Shown piece by piece: positions 22,441 to 22,453 of a stretch of DNA of 22,453 nt (positions are counted from its first letter, which is position 1; each line of letters starts with the position of its first letter). The notes under the pieces were generated by a model. That model was not told the DNA's origin and did not search any database. It saw only the letters and a program-made list of their open reading frames with translations. The position numbers and the translations under genes are program-made. The DNA lies in the NCBI GenBank assembly GCA_031257735.1, contig JAIROC010000223.1:1-22453 (forward strand), read 5' to 3'. The DNA is from Bacteroidales bacterium (GTDB taxonomy: Bacteria > Bacteroidota > Bacteroidia > Bacteroidales > WCHB1-69).

Positions 22441-22453
22441 AGTTATGAGTTAT
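22441..22453 (+). repeat. TTATGAG-type gene-end repeat, cut by window edge
   Basis: AGTTATGAGTTAT, 26 bases after the nitroreductase stop and in the gene's sense direction. Same family as 6419-6435 and 17005-17021; continues beyond the window. Confidence 0.5.

Overview
The window looks like an AT-rich chromosome segment of a Bacteroidota bacterium, most likely order Bacteroidales. Support comes from several perfect or near-perfect Bacteroidota promoters (TTTG-N19-TAnnTTTG, best at 81-111), A-rich leaders that mostly lack Shine-Dalgarno sites, and lineage-typical genes: a DUF4270 lipoprotein, a one-domain glycogen/starch synthase-like protein, an M13 lipoprotein peptidase, outer-membrane barrel proteins, and a zapA - 6S RNA - rny block. 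Genus cannot be fixed from the sequence. All assignments come from motif reading and memory of families; no search was run.

Layout. 140-1569: an NfeD-like membrane protein overlapping a stomatin/prohibitin (SPFH) protein. 1628-2359: an outer-membrane barrel protein. 2409-6434: a tight operon of SppA, an uncharacterised one-pass membrane protein, and an S41 C-terminal-processing protease. 6435-6910: a gene-free island packed with palindromes and inverted repeat pairs. 6911-11639: GT5-like protein, DUF4270 lipoprotein, GlmS, and a multi-pass membrane protein. 11640-11909: repeat remnants and a promoter. 11910-13340: an outer-membrane barrel protein, tRNA-Arg(CCG) and a HAD phosphatase, closely packed. 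13452-16667: a coiled-coil protein, ZapA, 6S RNA, RNase Y and a monofunctional peptidoglycan glycosyltransferase. 16668-17015: a second repeat island between convergent genes. 17016-20595 (minus strand): M13 peptidase, glucosaminidase/LysM protein and RlmH as one operon. 20938-22414: an ECF-type sigma factor and a TM1586-type nitroreductase.

Functional themes are envelope upkeep (GlmS supplies glucosamine-6-phosphate for peptidoglycan and LPS; MtgA polymerises and the glucosaminidase cuts glycan; SppA, S41 and M13 are envelope proteases) and RNA/ribosome housekeeping (RNase Y, 6S RNA, RlmH, tRNA).

No defence system, prophage, integron, complete insertion sequence or CRISPR array is visible, and most genes are ordinary housekeeping. 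The least ordinary signals are (1) a tRNA-Arg whose near-universal G19-C56 tertiary pair appears replaced by A19-U56, (2) short mosaic repeats that sit at the 3' ends of transcription units and in two cases supply the stop codon, and (3) nested inverted repeat pairs in the 6435-6776 island.
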